From assembly GCF_013409625.1 (NCBI RefSeq), contig NZ_JACCBF010000001.1, positions 1,863,001-1,927,000 of the forward strand: a stretch of 64,000 nucleotides of DNA, given 5' to 3'. Shown in pieces: positions 16,793-26,796 of this stretch. The translations under genes were made by a program, and so were the position numbers. This stretch comes from Nocardioides kongjuensis (lineage in GTDB: Bacteria; Actinomycetota; Actinomycetes; Propionibacteriales; Nocardioidaceae). Every line of letters starts with the position of its first letter. Position 1 is the first letter of the stretch. Below the pieces are notes generated by a model. The model did no database searches and had not been told where the DNA came from. It worked only from the letters and a program-made list of their open reading frames with translations.

Positions 16793-17206
16793 TCAGGCCA
16801 GCAGGGGTACGGCGTCCGCGGGCCCGACTCCCCGGAGCAGCACCTCGACGGGGGGACCTGCCTCGCCCCGGTCCCCGAGGACCTCCACGACCAGCCCGAA
16901 CCAGCGCGGCTCGGCACGGGCGAAGCCCGACCAGGCGTCCCAGAGCAGCACGGTCGGGCCGGCCAGGTCGCGCAGGCAGTCGTTGAGGGCGTCCAGGTTG
17001 GCGCCGTAGTGGTCGGGGAACCCGAGGGCGCTGCCGATCGCCCGGAGCACGTCGGCGCGGGCGTCGAGGGCCGCGCCGTCGACGTAGCCGAAGCCCCAGC
17101 CTGCGTGCTCGGCCGCGTGCTGCACGTCGGCGACGTCGAGCGCCGACTCCCACCGGTGCACACCGGGCGCCTGGCGCCCGGCCAGGACGGCTGCGAGACC
17201 GCTCAC
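16793..17206 (-). CDS. Barstar family ribonuclease inhibitor
   Basis: 137-aa protein whose central part (about residues 50-100) matches barstar: IGSALGFPDHYGANLDALND with the usual acidic face, then VLLWDAWSGF. Barstar blocks barnase by inserting an Asp-bearing helix in its active site. It lies 4 nt after a barnase-like RNase gene on the same strand, so the pair is cognate. The GTG start has a GGAGGTGA Shine-Dalgarno. At 137 aa it is longer than the 90-aa Bacillus barstar, with N- and C-terminal extensions. Confidence 0.88.
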   Translation of the reverse strand: MSGLAAVLAGRQAPGVHRWESALDVADVQHAAEHAGWGFGYVDGAALDARADVLRAIGSALGFPDHYGANLDALNDCLRDLAGPTVLLWDAWSGFARAEPRWFGLVVEVLGDRGEAGPPVEVLLRGVGPADAVPLLA

Positions 17207-17210
17207 CCCG

Positions 17211-17714
17211 TCACCTCCGGATCCTCTCGAACGACTCGTAGTGGTCCGCGGTCCAGTACAGCTCGCCACGGTCGCCGGCGATGATCCGGCGCGCGCCGCG
17301 GTGGTCGAGGCCGGGGGTGTCGACGGTGTACTCCCGGTAGTAGCCCCGCGGCCGGTCCGGCAGCACGCCCTCGAAATTGCCGAAGGTGGAGCCGTCCTTG
17401 CCGGGGTAGCGGAACGGCCCGCCCGCATCGATCAGCTCGACCGTCTCGGCCGCCTCGGGCGGCAGGTCGGCCAGGTCGACGTACGCGATGCCGTCCTCGT
17501 CGCGCGGCGCCGACGGGCTCGGCCGCGCCGAGCGGGTGGACGTCGCCGTGGACGTGGGGCTCGGCGTGGGCGTGGCGCTCGCCGACGAGGTGACGCTGTC
17601 GCCCGCCCGCGACGGCTCGGCGTCGTCACCGCCGCGCGACTGCAGCCACCACACGGCGACCAGCAGGACGACGGTGATCGCCGTCGAGACGACCCGGGTC
17701 GTCCGGCGGTCCAT
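17211..17714 (-). CDS. Membrane-anchored barnase/RNase Sa-type ribonuclease
   Basis: 167-aa protein with one N-terminal membrane segment (residues 8-24), a Ser/Thr/Pro-rich linker (about 31-70) and a guanyl-type microbial RNase domain (about 75-167). The catalytic set is visible: E115 in FGNFEGVLP, R127 in RGYYREYTV, R142-R143, and H158 in ADHYESFERI. There is no obvious signal-peptidase site, so it may stay anchored outside the membrane or be shed. It is the upstream partner of the barstar gene. Confidence 0.9.
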   Translation of the reverse strand: MDRRTTRVVSTAITVVLLVAVWWLQSRGGDDAEPSRAGDSVTSSASATPTPSPTSTATSTRSARPSPSAPRDEDGIAYVDLADLPPEAAETVELIDAGGPFRYPGKDGSTFGNFEGVLPDRPRGYYREYTVDTPGLDHRGARRIIAGDRGELYWTADHYESFERIRR

Positions 17715-17731
17715 CCTCGGCACGCGCAGCC

Positions 17732-18103
17732 TCAGAAGGCGAGCGCCTGGGCGCGGCGCTTGACCTCGGAGCCGCGGTTCTCGAGCAGCGCGTCGATCGG
17801 ACGACCCGGCAGGTCGGCGTCGAGGAAGATCCAGGCGATGCACTCGCGGTCGTCGAAGCCGTTGTCGTGGAGCACGGTGAGCAGGCCGGGGAGACCCTTG
17901 ACCGGCTCGCCGTGGACGAGGAAGAGCGCCGGGATCGCCTGCCGCTGCCCGGGGGCGGGCACGGCGGCGGCCAGCTGGTGGTCGCGCACCATCGTGCGCA
18001 CCTTGGCCGGCGTGACCCCGATCAGGTCGGCGGCCTGGTCCCAGTCCAGCCAGTCCTCGACGAGGGCGGCGAGGTCGTGGTCGGCCAGTCGCGGTTCGCT
18101 CAT
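17732..18103 (-). CDS. Rv2175c-like DNA-binding protein
   Basis: 123-aa winged-helix protein of the Rv2175c family. The segment LDWDQAADLIGVTPAKVRTMVRD (about residues 20-42) is the helix-turn-helix; FLVHGEPVKGLPGLLTVLHDNGFDD is the conserved later part. In Mycobacterium tuberculosis Rv2175c is a substrate of PknL, and here too a Ser/Thr kinase gene is divergently adjacent (134-bp gap). ATG 18103 is preferred to ATG 18121. It is followed by the RNase gene after 17 nt, so the three minus-strand genes may be co-transcribed. Confidence 0.9.
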   Translation of the reverse strand: MSEPRLADHDLAALVEDWLDWDQAADLIGVTPAKVRTMVRDHQLAAAVPAPGQRQAIPALFLVHGEPVKGLPGLLTVLHDNGFDDRECIAWIFLDADLPGRPIDALLENRGSEVKRRAQALAF

Positions 18104-18174
18104 GGGGCCATCTTCCCCCACGCGCGTGGGGAACGCCCGTCGGCGTGGCTTCGGGCGGGCGTGGCGCCTCCCCG

Positions 18175-18180
18175 TACGAT
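18175..18180 (+). promoter_or_regulatory. Candidate -10 box of the PASTA kinase gene
   Basis: TACGAT 57 nt before the GTG start, implying a leader of about 50 nt that ends with the Shine-Dalgarno AGGAGG. The -35 is not clear. Confidence 0.4.
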
Positions 18181-18237
18181 GGTCGCTCCGGTCACCTTCC
18201 CCGGCCGGTCCAGCAGAACATGCACAGGAGGGTCGCT

Positions 18238-20382
18238 GTGCACGAAGACCAGCGCGCCCGCGGCGGCCACGCCGCGCGCCCCGGCGACCCCTCGTCCGGC
18301 CCCGCTGCGCCGTCGGCGTCCTCGAAGCGGGTGGAGGACCACCAGTTCGGCCGCCTGCTCGACGGCCGCTACCGGATCGGCATCCGGATCGCCCGCGGCG
18401 GCATGGCCAGCGTCTACGAGGCCCTCGACACGCGCCTCGACCGCACGGTGGCCGTCAAGATCATGCACCCCGGCCTCGGGGACTCGACCACGCACGACGA
18501 CGACTCGTTCGCGCGACGCTTCGTCAGCGAGGCCCGGGCCGCGGCCCGCATCTCCCACCCGCACGTGGTGGCCGTCTTCGACCAGGGCCGCGACGAGAGC
18601 GACGGGACCGTCTACCTCGTCATGGAGTACGTCCCGGGCCACACCCTGCGCGACACCATCACCAAGGACGCCCCGATGTCTCCCGAGCGGGCGCTGGCCC
18701 TGCTCGACCCGGTGCTGTCCGCGCTCGGCGCCGCCCACCGCGCGGGCCTGATCCACCGCGACGTGAAGCCCGAGAACGTCCTGATCGCCACCGATCCCCA
18801 TTCCGGGGCGAGCCGGGTCAAGGTCGCCGACTTCGGCCTGGCCAAGGCGGTCAGCGCCGACACCCAGCACACCGCGACCAACGGCGTGCTCATCGGCACC
18901 GTCTCCTACCTCGCCCCCGAGCTGGTGGTCGAGCAGCGGGCCGACGCGCGCGCCGACGTGTACGCCGCCGGCGTGATCTTGTTCGAGCTGCTGACCGGCA
19001 CCAAGCCCCACACCGGCGAGACCCCGATCGCGGTGGCCTACCGCCACGTCCACGAGGACGTCCCGGCGCCGTCGAGCGTCGTGCCCGGCATCCCCGACTA
19101 CGTCGACGCCCTCACCGCTCGGGCCACCACCCGCGACCCCAGCCTGCGCCCGGCCGACGCGACGGTGCTGCTGCACCACGTGCGCCGCGTCGTGCAGGCG
19201 CTCCACGACGGGGTGCGCTCCGACCCCGAGCTGGTCGCCGACCTGCTGCCCGCCGCCCGCGCCGTGGCGCCGGCGGAGGCCACCGACGTCGGCGGCGACA
19301 CCACGCCCGAGCCGGTGTCCTCGCTGTGGGACGGCATGCCCGACCTGGTCTCCCCGGGGGCCTCGCCGGACCACGAGCGCACCTCGGTCATCGTCGAGCG
19401 CCCCCGACCGCCCGTCCCGGTCGCTCCCCTGCCGCCCCCGCCGGCACCCCCGAAGCAGCCCCGGCTCCCGCGCGAACGCAGGCCGGGCCGGGCCAAGGGC
19501 ATCGCGGTGGCGCTGGTGCTCGTCCTCCTCGCGGCCGCGGTCGGCACCACCGCCTGGTGGGTCGGCTGGGGCCGCTACACGACCACCCCCGGCGTGATCG
19601 GGCTGGAGCAGGCCGCGGCCACCGCGAAGCTCGACAAGGCCGGTCTGGGTGCCGAGGTCGAGGAGGTCTACTCCGAGAGCGTCGCCAAGGGCGTGGTCAT
19701 CACGACCGACCCGCGGCCCGGGGCGAAGATCCTGCCCGACGGCGAGGTCACCCTCACCGTCTCGCGCGGCAAGGAGCGGTACGACGTCCCGGACCTCGCC
19801 GGCAAGACCGTCGACGAGGCGACCGCGGCCCTGCGCGAGGTCAAGTTCGTCGCCGGCCAGCCCGTCGAGGAGTGGTCGGAGACCGTCGAGGCCGGCCGCG
19901 TGATCCGGTCCACGCCGGCGTTCGGGACCCCCGAGGCGCAGGGCCTGCCGGTCGGCACCTCGGTCACGTTGGTCGTCTCGAAGGGCCGCAAGCCGCTCAA
20001 GGTCCGCAGCTTCGTCGGCAAGGACGCCGACAAGGCGAAGCGGGTGCTGGGCAAGAAGGGCCTCGACGTCGAGGTCGTCGACGAGAAGTACAGCGACGAC
20101 GTCGCCGAGGGCGACGTGATCAGCCAGACCCCCGAGTCCGGCACCCTCTACAAGGGCGACAAGGTCGAGCTGGTCGTCTCGAAGGGACCGGAGCTGGTCG
20201 TGGTGCCGGCGGTGCGGCTCAAGTCGACCGACGATGCGATCGCCATGCTCGAGGACCTCGGCCTCGTGGTCCGGGTCGAGCACGCCGACATCTACATCAA
20301 CGGATCGGTCGCGTGGAGCACCGAGCCCGGCGGCGGCGCCAAGGTGCGCAAGGGCAGCACGGTCGTCCTCTATGTCGTCTGA
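18238..20382 (+). CDS. PASTA-domain serine/threonine protein kinase (PknL-like locus)
   Basis: 714-aa membrane kinase. The kinase domain (about residues 45-320) is complete: RIARGGMASVYEA glycine loop, K74 in VAVKIM, HRDVKPEN near 173, DFGLAKA near 197 and the APE-like SYLAPE. A Pro-rich juxtamembrane linker precedes one helix (about 421-441), then four PASTA repeats reach the C-terminus (445-714), which in the family sense muropeptides or lipid II. The GTG start has AGGAGG 6 nt upstream. The divergent Rv2175c-like gene suggests the PknL role, whereas mycobacterial PknL lacks PASTA repeats. Confidence 0.94.
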   Translation: MHEDQRARGGHAARPGDPSSGPAAPSASSKRVEDHQFGRLLDGRYRIGIRIARGGMASVYEALDTRLDRTVAVKIMHPGLGDSTTHDDDSFARRFVSEARAAARISHPHVVAVFDQGRDESDGTVYLVMEYVPGHTLRDTITKDAPMSPERALALLDPVLSALGAAHRAGLIHRDVKPENVLIATDPHSGASRVKVADFGLAKAVSADTQHTATNGVLIGTVSYLAPELVVEQRADARADVYAAGVILFELLTGTKPHTGETPIAVAYRHVHEDVPAPSSVVPGIPDYVDALTARATTRDPSLRPADATVLLHHVRRVVQALHDGVRSDPELVADLLPAARAVAPAEATDVGGDTTPEPVSSLWDGMPDLVSPGASPDHERTSVIVERPRPPVPVAPLPPPPAPPKQPRLPRERRPGRAKGIAVALVLVLLAAAVGTTAWWVGWGRYTTTPGVIGLEQAAATAKLDKAGLGAEVEEVYSESVAKGVVITTDPRPGAKILPDGEVTLTVSRGKERYDVPDLAGKTVDEATAALREVKFVAGQPVEEWSETVEAGRVIRSTPAFGTPEAQGLPVGTSVTLVVSKGRKPLKVRSFVGKDADKAKRVLGKKGLDVEVVDEKYSDDVAEGDVISQTPESGTLYKGDKVELVVSKGPELVVVPAVRLKSTDDAIAMLEDLGLVVRVEHADIYINGSVAWSTEPGGGAKVRKGSTVVLYVV

Positions 20383-21301
20383 CCGCTCCGCGGTCGCCGG
20401 CAGCACCTCCCGTCGTACCGCCCTCCTGGCGACGCTCGCCCTGCTCGCGATGACCGCGTGCTGGGGCTCGACCTTCTTCCTGATCAAGGACCTGCTCGAG
20501 CGGGTGCCCACCGTCGACTTCCTGGCGGTGCGCTTCCTCCTCGCCGGTGGCGTGATGCTGCTGGTCGCGCCACGGGCGGTCGCGCGGCTCGCGCCCGACG
20601 TGCGCCGCCGGGCGCTGGTGCTCGGCGCGCTCTACGGCGTCGGCCAGATCCTGCAGACCGCGGGGCTCGCGCACACGCCGGCCAGCGTGTCCGGCTTCAT
20701 CACCGGCCTGTACGTCGTCGCGACGCCGCTGTTCGCGGCCCTGGTCCTGAAGACCCGGATCACCCCCGCCACCTGGGGCGCGGTCGTGCTCGCCACGACG
20801 GGGCTTGGCGTGCTCACCCTCGACGGCCTCTCGATCGGGTACGGCGAGGCGATCACGCTCGTCGCCGCGCTGCTGTACGCCGCGCACATCGTCGCCCTCG
20901 GCGCCTGGTCGCGTCCCGTCGACGCCCTCGGCATGTCGATCCTGCAGATCCTGGTCATCGCCGCGATCTGCCTGGTCGCCGCGCTGGTCTCGGGCGAGCC
21001 GGGCATCGTGCTGCCCGAGCGGGGTGGCGACTGGCTGAACCTGGTCTACATGGCCCTGTTCGCCGGCGCCGCGGCACTGCTCGCCCAGACCTGGGCGCAG
21101 GCGCACCTTCCCGCGACCCGCAGCGCGATCATCATGAGCATGGAGCCGGTGTTCGCGGCGTTCTTCGCGGTGCTGCTCGGTGGCGAGTCGGTGACCGGGC
21201 GGATGCTCTGCGGCGGGTTGCTCGTCCTCGCCGCGATGCTCGTCGTCGAGCTGGTCCCGCGCCGTCATGTCGAGGGCGAGGTCACGCACCTGGCGGTGTG
21301 A
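20372..21301 (+). CDS. EamA/DMT-family transporter
   Basis: 309-aa protein with ten membrane helices in two EamA repeats; TACWGSTFFLIKDLLE near residue 28 is the typical start of repeat 1 and the second repeat begins near residue 155. The family exports amino acids, metabolites or drugs; the substrate is unknown. ATG 20372 lies inside the kinase end (11-bp overlap), so it is co-transcribed and likely translationally coupled. Confidence 0.88.
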   Translation: MSSDRSAVAGSTSRRTALLATLALLAMTACWGSTFFLIKDLLERVPTVDFLAVRFLLAGGVMLLVAPRAVARLAPDVRRRALVLGALYGVGQILQTAGLAHTPASVSGFITGLYVVATPLFAALVLKTRITPATWGAVVLATTGLGVLTLDGLSIGYGEAITLVAALLYAAHIVALGAWSRPVDALGMSILQILVIAAICLVAALVSGEPGIVLPERGGDWLNLVYMALFAGAAALLAQTWAQAHLPATRSAIIMSMEPVFAAFFAVLLGGESVTGRMLCGGLLVLAAMLVVELVPRRHVEGEVTHLAV

Positions 21302-21388
21302 GAGCGGCGTAGGGCGGCGTGAGGGTGGCCAGAGCCGCTGGGCAGGCGCACCATGGGGGGTGGGGGGACCAACCCTTGGGAGATGAAC

Positions 21389-21871
21389 ATGGCCGGTCAC
21401 ATCATCCACGTGCACAGCACGATCCCCGCCCCACCCGCCCAGGTGTGGGACGTCATCACCGACGTCGCCCACGCACCCGACGTGCTGCGCAGCGTCAGCG
21501 AGAGCGAGGTGCTCACCGAGGGCGAGTACGACGTCGGCACCACCTGGCGCGAGCGACGGACCCTGTTCGGGCACCACGGGCCCGAGCAGATCCAGGTCGT
21601 CGAGTCGGAGCCGGAGCGTCGTACCGTCGTGGAGGCGGAGGTCGGCAACGACATCATCCGCACCGCCTACCGCCTGACGCCGTCGGGTCCGGAGGCGACC
21701 GGGACCCGGCTGGCGATGACCACGACGGTCGAGATGAGCCACCGCTCGGTGCTCAGCCGGGCGATGTGGGCGATGTTCGGGGGCTTCAGCTACGACCGCA
21801 CCCGCAAGGTGCTCGAGCACGACCTGGAGGACATCGAGGCGGAGGCCTGCCGACGCGCGAAGGCCGGCTGA
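21389..21871 (+). CDS. SRPBCC family protein
   Basis: 160-aa START/Bet v1-fold protein: HSTIPAPPAQVWDVITDVAHAPD (about residues 7-29) is the usual N-terminal beta-helix block of the SRPBCC family, and the long C-terminal helix is SYDRTRKVLEHDLEDIEAEA. These proteins bind hydrophobic ligands or act as cyclases or coenzyme Q-like factors; the ligand is unknown. ATG 21389 is chosen because GGGAG lies 6 nt upstream; ATG 21383 is possible. Confidence 0.8.
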   Translation: MAGHIIHVHSTIPAPPAQVWDVITDVAHAPDVLRSVSESEVLTEGEYDVGTTWRERRTLFGHHGPEQIQVVESEPERRTVVEAEVGNDIIRTAYRLTPSGPEATGTRLAMTTTVEMSHRSVLSRAMWAMFGGFSYDRTRKVLEHDLEDIEAEACRRAKAG

Positions 21872-21934
21872 GCGCACGGCCGATGACCGGGTGCTGACAC
21901 CTCACCACTTCGTCGGGGTACGGTGAGCCCCGCG

Positions 21935-22948
21935 ATGACCACCCCGACGGACTGCACCAGCTGCGGGCACGTGCTCGGGGTCGGCCGGTTCTGCACGAAC
22001 TGCGGGCAGCCCGTTCCCGGCCGGCACCCGGAGGCGGCGCCCGCCACGAGCGCGCCCGTCGTACCCCCGCCGACCGGCCAGCTGCCACCTGCCGCGCGCT
22101 ACCCGTTGTACGCCGACGCCCCGGCGTCGCCGCCCGGGCCCCCGCCGGCGGCACCTCCTGCGGTGACGACCCAGCTGGCGCCCCCGGTGCCGGCGTTCGC
22201 ACCGCCGAGCGCCCCCGGCTCGCCCGCGCGGGCCGGCACGCCGTGGCTGCCGTGGCTGCTCGGGATCGTGGTCCTCGCGCTGGTCGCCGGCATCGGCACC
22301 TTCCTGCTGGTCAGCGGCGGCGGTGACGACCCCGACGCGAGCGACCGCTCGGCCCGGGGGCAGGGCACGGACGGCGCCGGACCGGTCACGCCGCCGAGCG
22401 CCGGCGCCTCCGGCGAGCCGCTGCCCGACAGCACCGGCACCGGCGGCCCGGTGGAGCCGCCCGCCACCGCCGACCTGCGCGACCTGACCTCGACGGCGAA
22501 GGCGGAGGTCCCGGCGACCGCGCCCGCGTCGCGCGACCGGCAGAACCACCCGGTCACCTACGTCGCGGGCAACATGCTCGACGGCAGGCCACGCACCGCG
22601 TGGCGGATGCCCGGGGACGGCACCGGCGCGACGCTGGTGTTCGACCTCGGCCGCGACGTCGTGCTGACCGAGGTCGGCCTGGTCAACGGCTATGCGAAGG
22701 TCGACGGCACCGACAACTGGTACCGCGGCAACCGGCGCATCCTCGCGGTGCAGTGGGAGTTCGACGACGGCACCCGGATCACCCAGGACCTCCGCGACCG
22801 GCAGGGCGTCCAGCTCCAGCCGGTCGGCCCGGTGGCGACGCGACGCGTCATGCTGCACCTGGTCGAGGTGAGCGCGCCCGGCAAGGGCCCGAACGGCCGG
22901 GACTTCACCGCGATCAGCGACGTGCGCTTGCGCGGGGCACCTGCCTGA
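21935..22948 (+). CDS. Zinc-ribbon membrane protein with NADase-type glycan-binding domain
   Basis: 337-aa protein with three parts. An N-terminal zinc ribbon has two CxxC pairs (CTSCGHVLG and CTNCGQP) in the cytoplasm. A Pro/Ala-rich linker and one helix (about residues 107-128) follow. The extracellular C-terminal part (about 175-337) resembles the galactose-binding-like domain found with NADases: NMLDGRPRTAWRMPGDGTGATLVFDLG and LTEVGLVNGYAKVDGTDNWYRGNRRI. It probably binds wall glycan. A TACGGT hexamer lies 10 nt before the ATG. Confidence 0.75.
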   Translation: MTTPTDCTSCGHVLGVGRFCTNCGQPVPGRHPEAAPATSAPVVPPPTGQLPPAARYPLYADAPASPPGPPPAAPPAVTTQLAPPVPAFAPPSAPGSPARAGTPWLPWLLGIVVLALVAGIGTFLLVSGGGDDPDASDRSARGQGTDGAGPVTPPSAGASGEPLPDSTGTGGPVEPPATADLRDLTSTAKAEVPATAPASRDRQNHPVTYVAGNMLDGRPRTAWRMPGDGTGATLVFDLGRDVVLTEVGLVNGYAKVDGTDNWYRGNRRILAVQWEFDDGTRITQDLRDRQGVQLQPVGPVATRRVMLHLVEVSAPGKGPNGRDFTAISDVRLRGAPA

Positions 22949-22951
22949 TCC

Positions 22952-23943
<992 letters not shown>

Positions 23944-23947
<4 letters not shown>

Positions 23948-25281
23948 TTCTTGCCGAGCATCTGGGCGACCTGGAAGGCCAGCTCCAGTGACTGCACCCG
24001 GTTGAGGCGCGGGTCGACGACCGACTCGTAGCGGTGGGCCAGGCCCTGCTCGTCGAGCTCCTCGCCGCCACCGACGATCTCGGTGACGTCGTCGCCGGTG
24101 TTCTCGACGAGGATGCCGGCCGGCACCGTGCCGAGCGCGCGGTGCACGTCGAAGAAGCCCTGCACCTCGTCGAGGACGTCCTCGAAGCGGCGGGTCTTGT
24201 AGCCGTTGGAGGCCTCGAACGTGTTGCCGTGCATCGCGTCGCACACCCAGGCAACGTCGACACCCTCGGCGGTGACCTTCTCGACCAGCGCCGGCAGCCC
24301 GTCGCGGATCTTGCCCGCACCGAAGCGGGTGATGAACGTCAGCCGGCCCGGCTCGTTGGTCGGGTTGAGCTTGGCGGCCAGGGCCAGCGCGTCGTCCGCG
24401 GTCGCGCCGGGGCCCAGCTTGCAGCCGATCGGGTTGCTGATGTGGCTGAAGTACTCGACGTGCGCGCCGTCGATCTGGCGGGTGCGCTCACCGATCCAGA
24501 CCATGTGGCCCGAGACGTTGTAGGGCTTCTCGGTGCGCGAGTCGATCCGGGTCATCGCGTGCTCGTACTCCATGAGCAGCGCCTCGTGGGAGGAGTAGAA
24601 GTCGACCCGGTGGAACTCCTCCGGGTCGGCGCCGATCGCCTTCATGAAGGTGAGCGCCCGGTCGATCTCGGCCGCCATCGCCTCGTAGTGCTGGCCCACG
24701 GGGCTGTTGCGGACGAACTCGGAGTTCCAGGTGTGCACCTGGCGCAGGTCGGCGTAGCCGCCGGTGGTGAACGCGCGCACGAGGTTCAGCGTGGAGGCCG
24801 AGGCGTGGTAGACGTCGAGCAGCCGCTGCGGGTCGGGACGGCGTGACTCGGGGGTGAACTCGAAGCCGTTGACCGCGTCGCCGCGGTAGGCCGGCAGGGT
24901 GACGCCGTCGCGGGTCTCGGTGTCCGACGAGCGGGGCTTGGCGTACTGGCCCGCGAGACGGCCGACCTTCACGACCGGGACGGACGCGGCGTAGGTCAGC
25001 ACGACCGCCATCTGCAGCAGCACCCGCAGCTTGTTGCGGGTGTTGTCCGCGGTCGCGTCGACGAAGGTCTCGGCGCAGTCGCCTCCCTGGAGCAGGAAGG
25101 CCTCACCACGGCTGGCGGCCGCGATCTTCGCCTTCAGCTCGTCGCACTCGCCCGCAAAGACCAGCGGGGGCAGCGTGCGCAGACGTGCGACGGCAGCGGC
25201 CAGGGCCGCTGGGTCGTCGTACGACGGCTGCTGCTTCGCTCCGATGGCGTGCAACTGCTCGAGGGACGGAAGGCTGCTCAC
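23944..25281 (-). CDS. aroG: Class II 3-deoxy-7-phosphoheptulonate synthase (DAHP synthase)
   Basis: 445-aa plant-type (class II) DAHP synthase, first step of the shikimate pathway. [25 protein letters not shown] (with the metal-binding Cys), [22 protein letters not shown]-type block [13 protein letters not shown] and [12 protein letters not shown] are conserved. The GTG start is 6 nt after a TACGAT box, giving a leaderless mRNA. The downstream threonine aldolase overlaps it by 4 nt. Confidence 0.97.
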
Positions 25282-25287
25282 CGCCCA

Positions 25288-25293
25288 ATCGTA
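25288..25293 (-). promoter_or_regulatory. Leaderless -10 box of the DAHP synthase gene
   Basis: TACGAT on the minus strand, 6 nt before GTG 25281. It lies in the 20-bp gap behind the amino-acid permease stop, so read-through from the permease is also possible. Confidence 0.6.
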
Positions 25294-25301
25294 CCCAGTG
25301 G

Positions 25302-26756
25302 TCAGTCATCGGTCGGATCGATGTCCATGTGCTCGATGTCGGCGAAGTGACCGCCCTCGGGCTTGTGGAACAGGCGGGTCACCAACCACAGCACGATGCC
25401 GAGCCCGAGCAGGCCGGCGGCGATCTTGTACTGGATCATGTCGGCCTCGAGCCGGGCCCACGGGCCGAGCAGGTAGGCGCACAGGATGGCGCCGAGGACC
25501 GGCACCGCCGTCGGTGCCCGGAAGGCGTGCGGCCGGGACGGCTCGCGGCGCAGCACCAGGCAGGCGATGTTGACGATGGTGAAGACCGCGAGCAGCAGCA
25601 GTGCCGTGGTGCCGGACAGTGAGGCGACGATGGTGCTCTCGGAGCCGAGCCGCACGTAGGTGATCAGCCCGAGGGCCAGCAGGGTGGTGAACCCGATGGC
25701 GACGTACGGCGAGCGCCGGCCCGGCAGCACCCTGCCGAGCACCGGCGGCAGCACGTGCTGCTGGGCCATGCCGTAGATCAGCCGGCTGGCCATCAGCATG
25801 TTGATCAGCGCGGTGTTGGCGACGGCGAAGACCGTCATGAACGGGAAGACGTCGTCGATCGGCAGGTCCGGGGCGCCGATCTTGACGACGTCGATGAGGA
25901 TGCCCGCCTCGGCGTTGGTCGGCGTGCCGATCTCGTCGGCGGGGATCACCGCGACGACGGAGACGGCGACGAGCATGTAGATGATCACCGCGATGCCGAG
26001 GCCGGTGAGCATCATCCGGGGGAAGATCCGCTCGGGGTCCTTGGTCTCCTCGACCATGTTGACGGAGTCCTCGAAGCCGACCATCGAGAAGAACGCGATC
26101 GCGGTGGCGACCGTGGCGGCCATGAACAGGCCCTTGTCGTCGGGGTTCTCGAAGACGGTGATCCGGTCGAGGTTCCCCTCGCCCTTGCCGATCACGTAGA
26201 AGCCGATGCCGATGACGATCGCGAGCGCGGACATCTCGACGAGGGTGAGCACGACGTTGAACTTCACGCTCTCCCCCACGCCGCGCAGGTTGATCAGCGC
26301 CAGGACCAGCATGAACCCGAGGGCCACCGTGAGCACCAGCCCGTTGCCCGGTGCGTCGTTGCCGAGCCCGATCAGCAGGTTGGAGGCCAGCAGGCCCGAG
26401 GACGTCGAGGCGCTCGTGATGCCCGAGCACACGACCGTGAAGGCGACGAGGAAGGTGATGAAGTGCAGGCCGAAGGCCTTGTGGGCGTAGAGGGCCGCAC
26501 CGGCCGCCTGCGGGTACTTCGTCACCAGCTCCAGGTAGGAGAAGGCGGTGAGCGTGGCGATCGCGAACGCCACGAGGAACGGCAGCCAGGCGATGCCGCC
26601 GACCTGTCCGGCGAGCCGCCCGGTGACGGCGTACACGCCCGCACCGAGGATGTCGCCGACGATGAACAGCAGCAGCAGGCCCGGTCCGAGGACCCGCCTC
26701 AGCTCCGGCTGTCCCTGCTGTCCGGGCGCCGTGGCGCCGGTGGTCTCCGTCGTCAT
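25302..26756 (-). CDS. APC-superfamily amino acid permease
   Basis: 484-aa transporter with 12 predicted helices. GPGLLLLFIVGDILGAGVYAVTG (about residues 26-48) is the APC helix-1 signature with the GAG substrate-binding break, and FFSMVGFEDSVNMVEETKDPERIFP (about 222-246) is the conserved helix 6-7 loop. It probably imports amino acids by proton symport; the substrate is not readable. ATG 26756 has a GAAGGA Shine-Dalgarno; the extension to 26831 is rejected. Confidence 0.92.
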   Translation of the reverse strand: MTTETTGATAPGQQGQPELRRVLGPGLLLLFIVGDILGAGVYAVTGRLAGQVGGIAWLPFLVAFAIATLTAFSYLELVTKYPQAAGAALYAHKAFGLHFITFLVAFTVVCSGITSASTSSGLLASNLLIGLGNDAPGNGLVLTVALGFMLVLALINLRGVGESVKFNVVLTLVEMSALAIVIGIGFYVIGKGEGNLDRITVFENPDDKGLFMAATVATAIAFFSMVGFEDSVNMVEETKDPERIFPRMMLTGLGIAVIIYMLVAVSVVAVIPADEIGTPTNAEAGILIDVVKIGAPDLPIDDVFPFMTVFAVANTALINMLMASRLIYGMAQQHVLPPVLGRVLPGRRSPYVAIGFTTLLALGLITYVRLGSESTIVASLSGTTALLLLAVFTIVNIACLVLRREPSRPHAFRAPTAVPVLGAILCAYLLGPWARLEADMIQYKIAAGLLGLGIVLWLVTRLFHKPEGGHFADIEHMDIDPTDD

Positions 26757-26796
26757 GGGGTGTCGTTCCTTCCCGAGATTGGAGGTGCTCCGTGCC

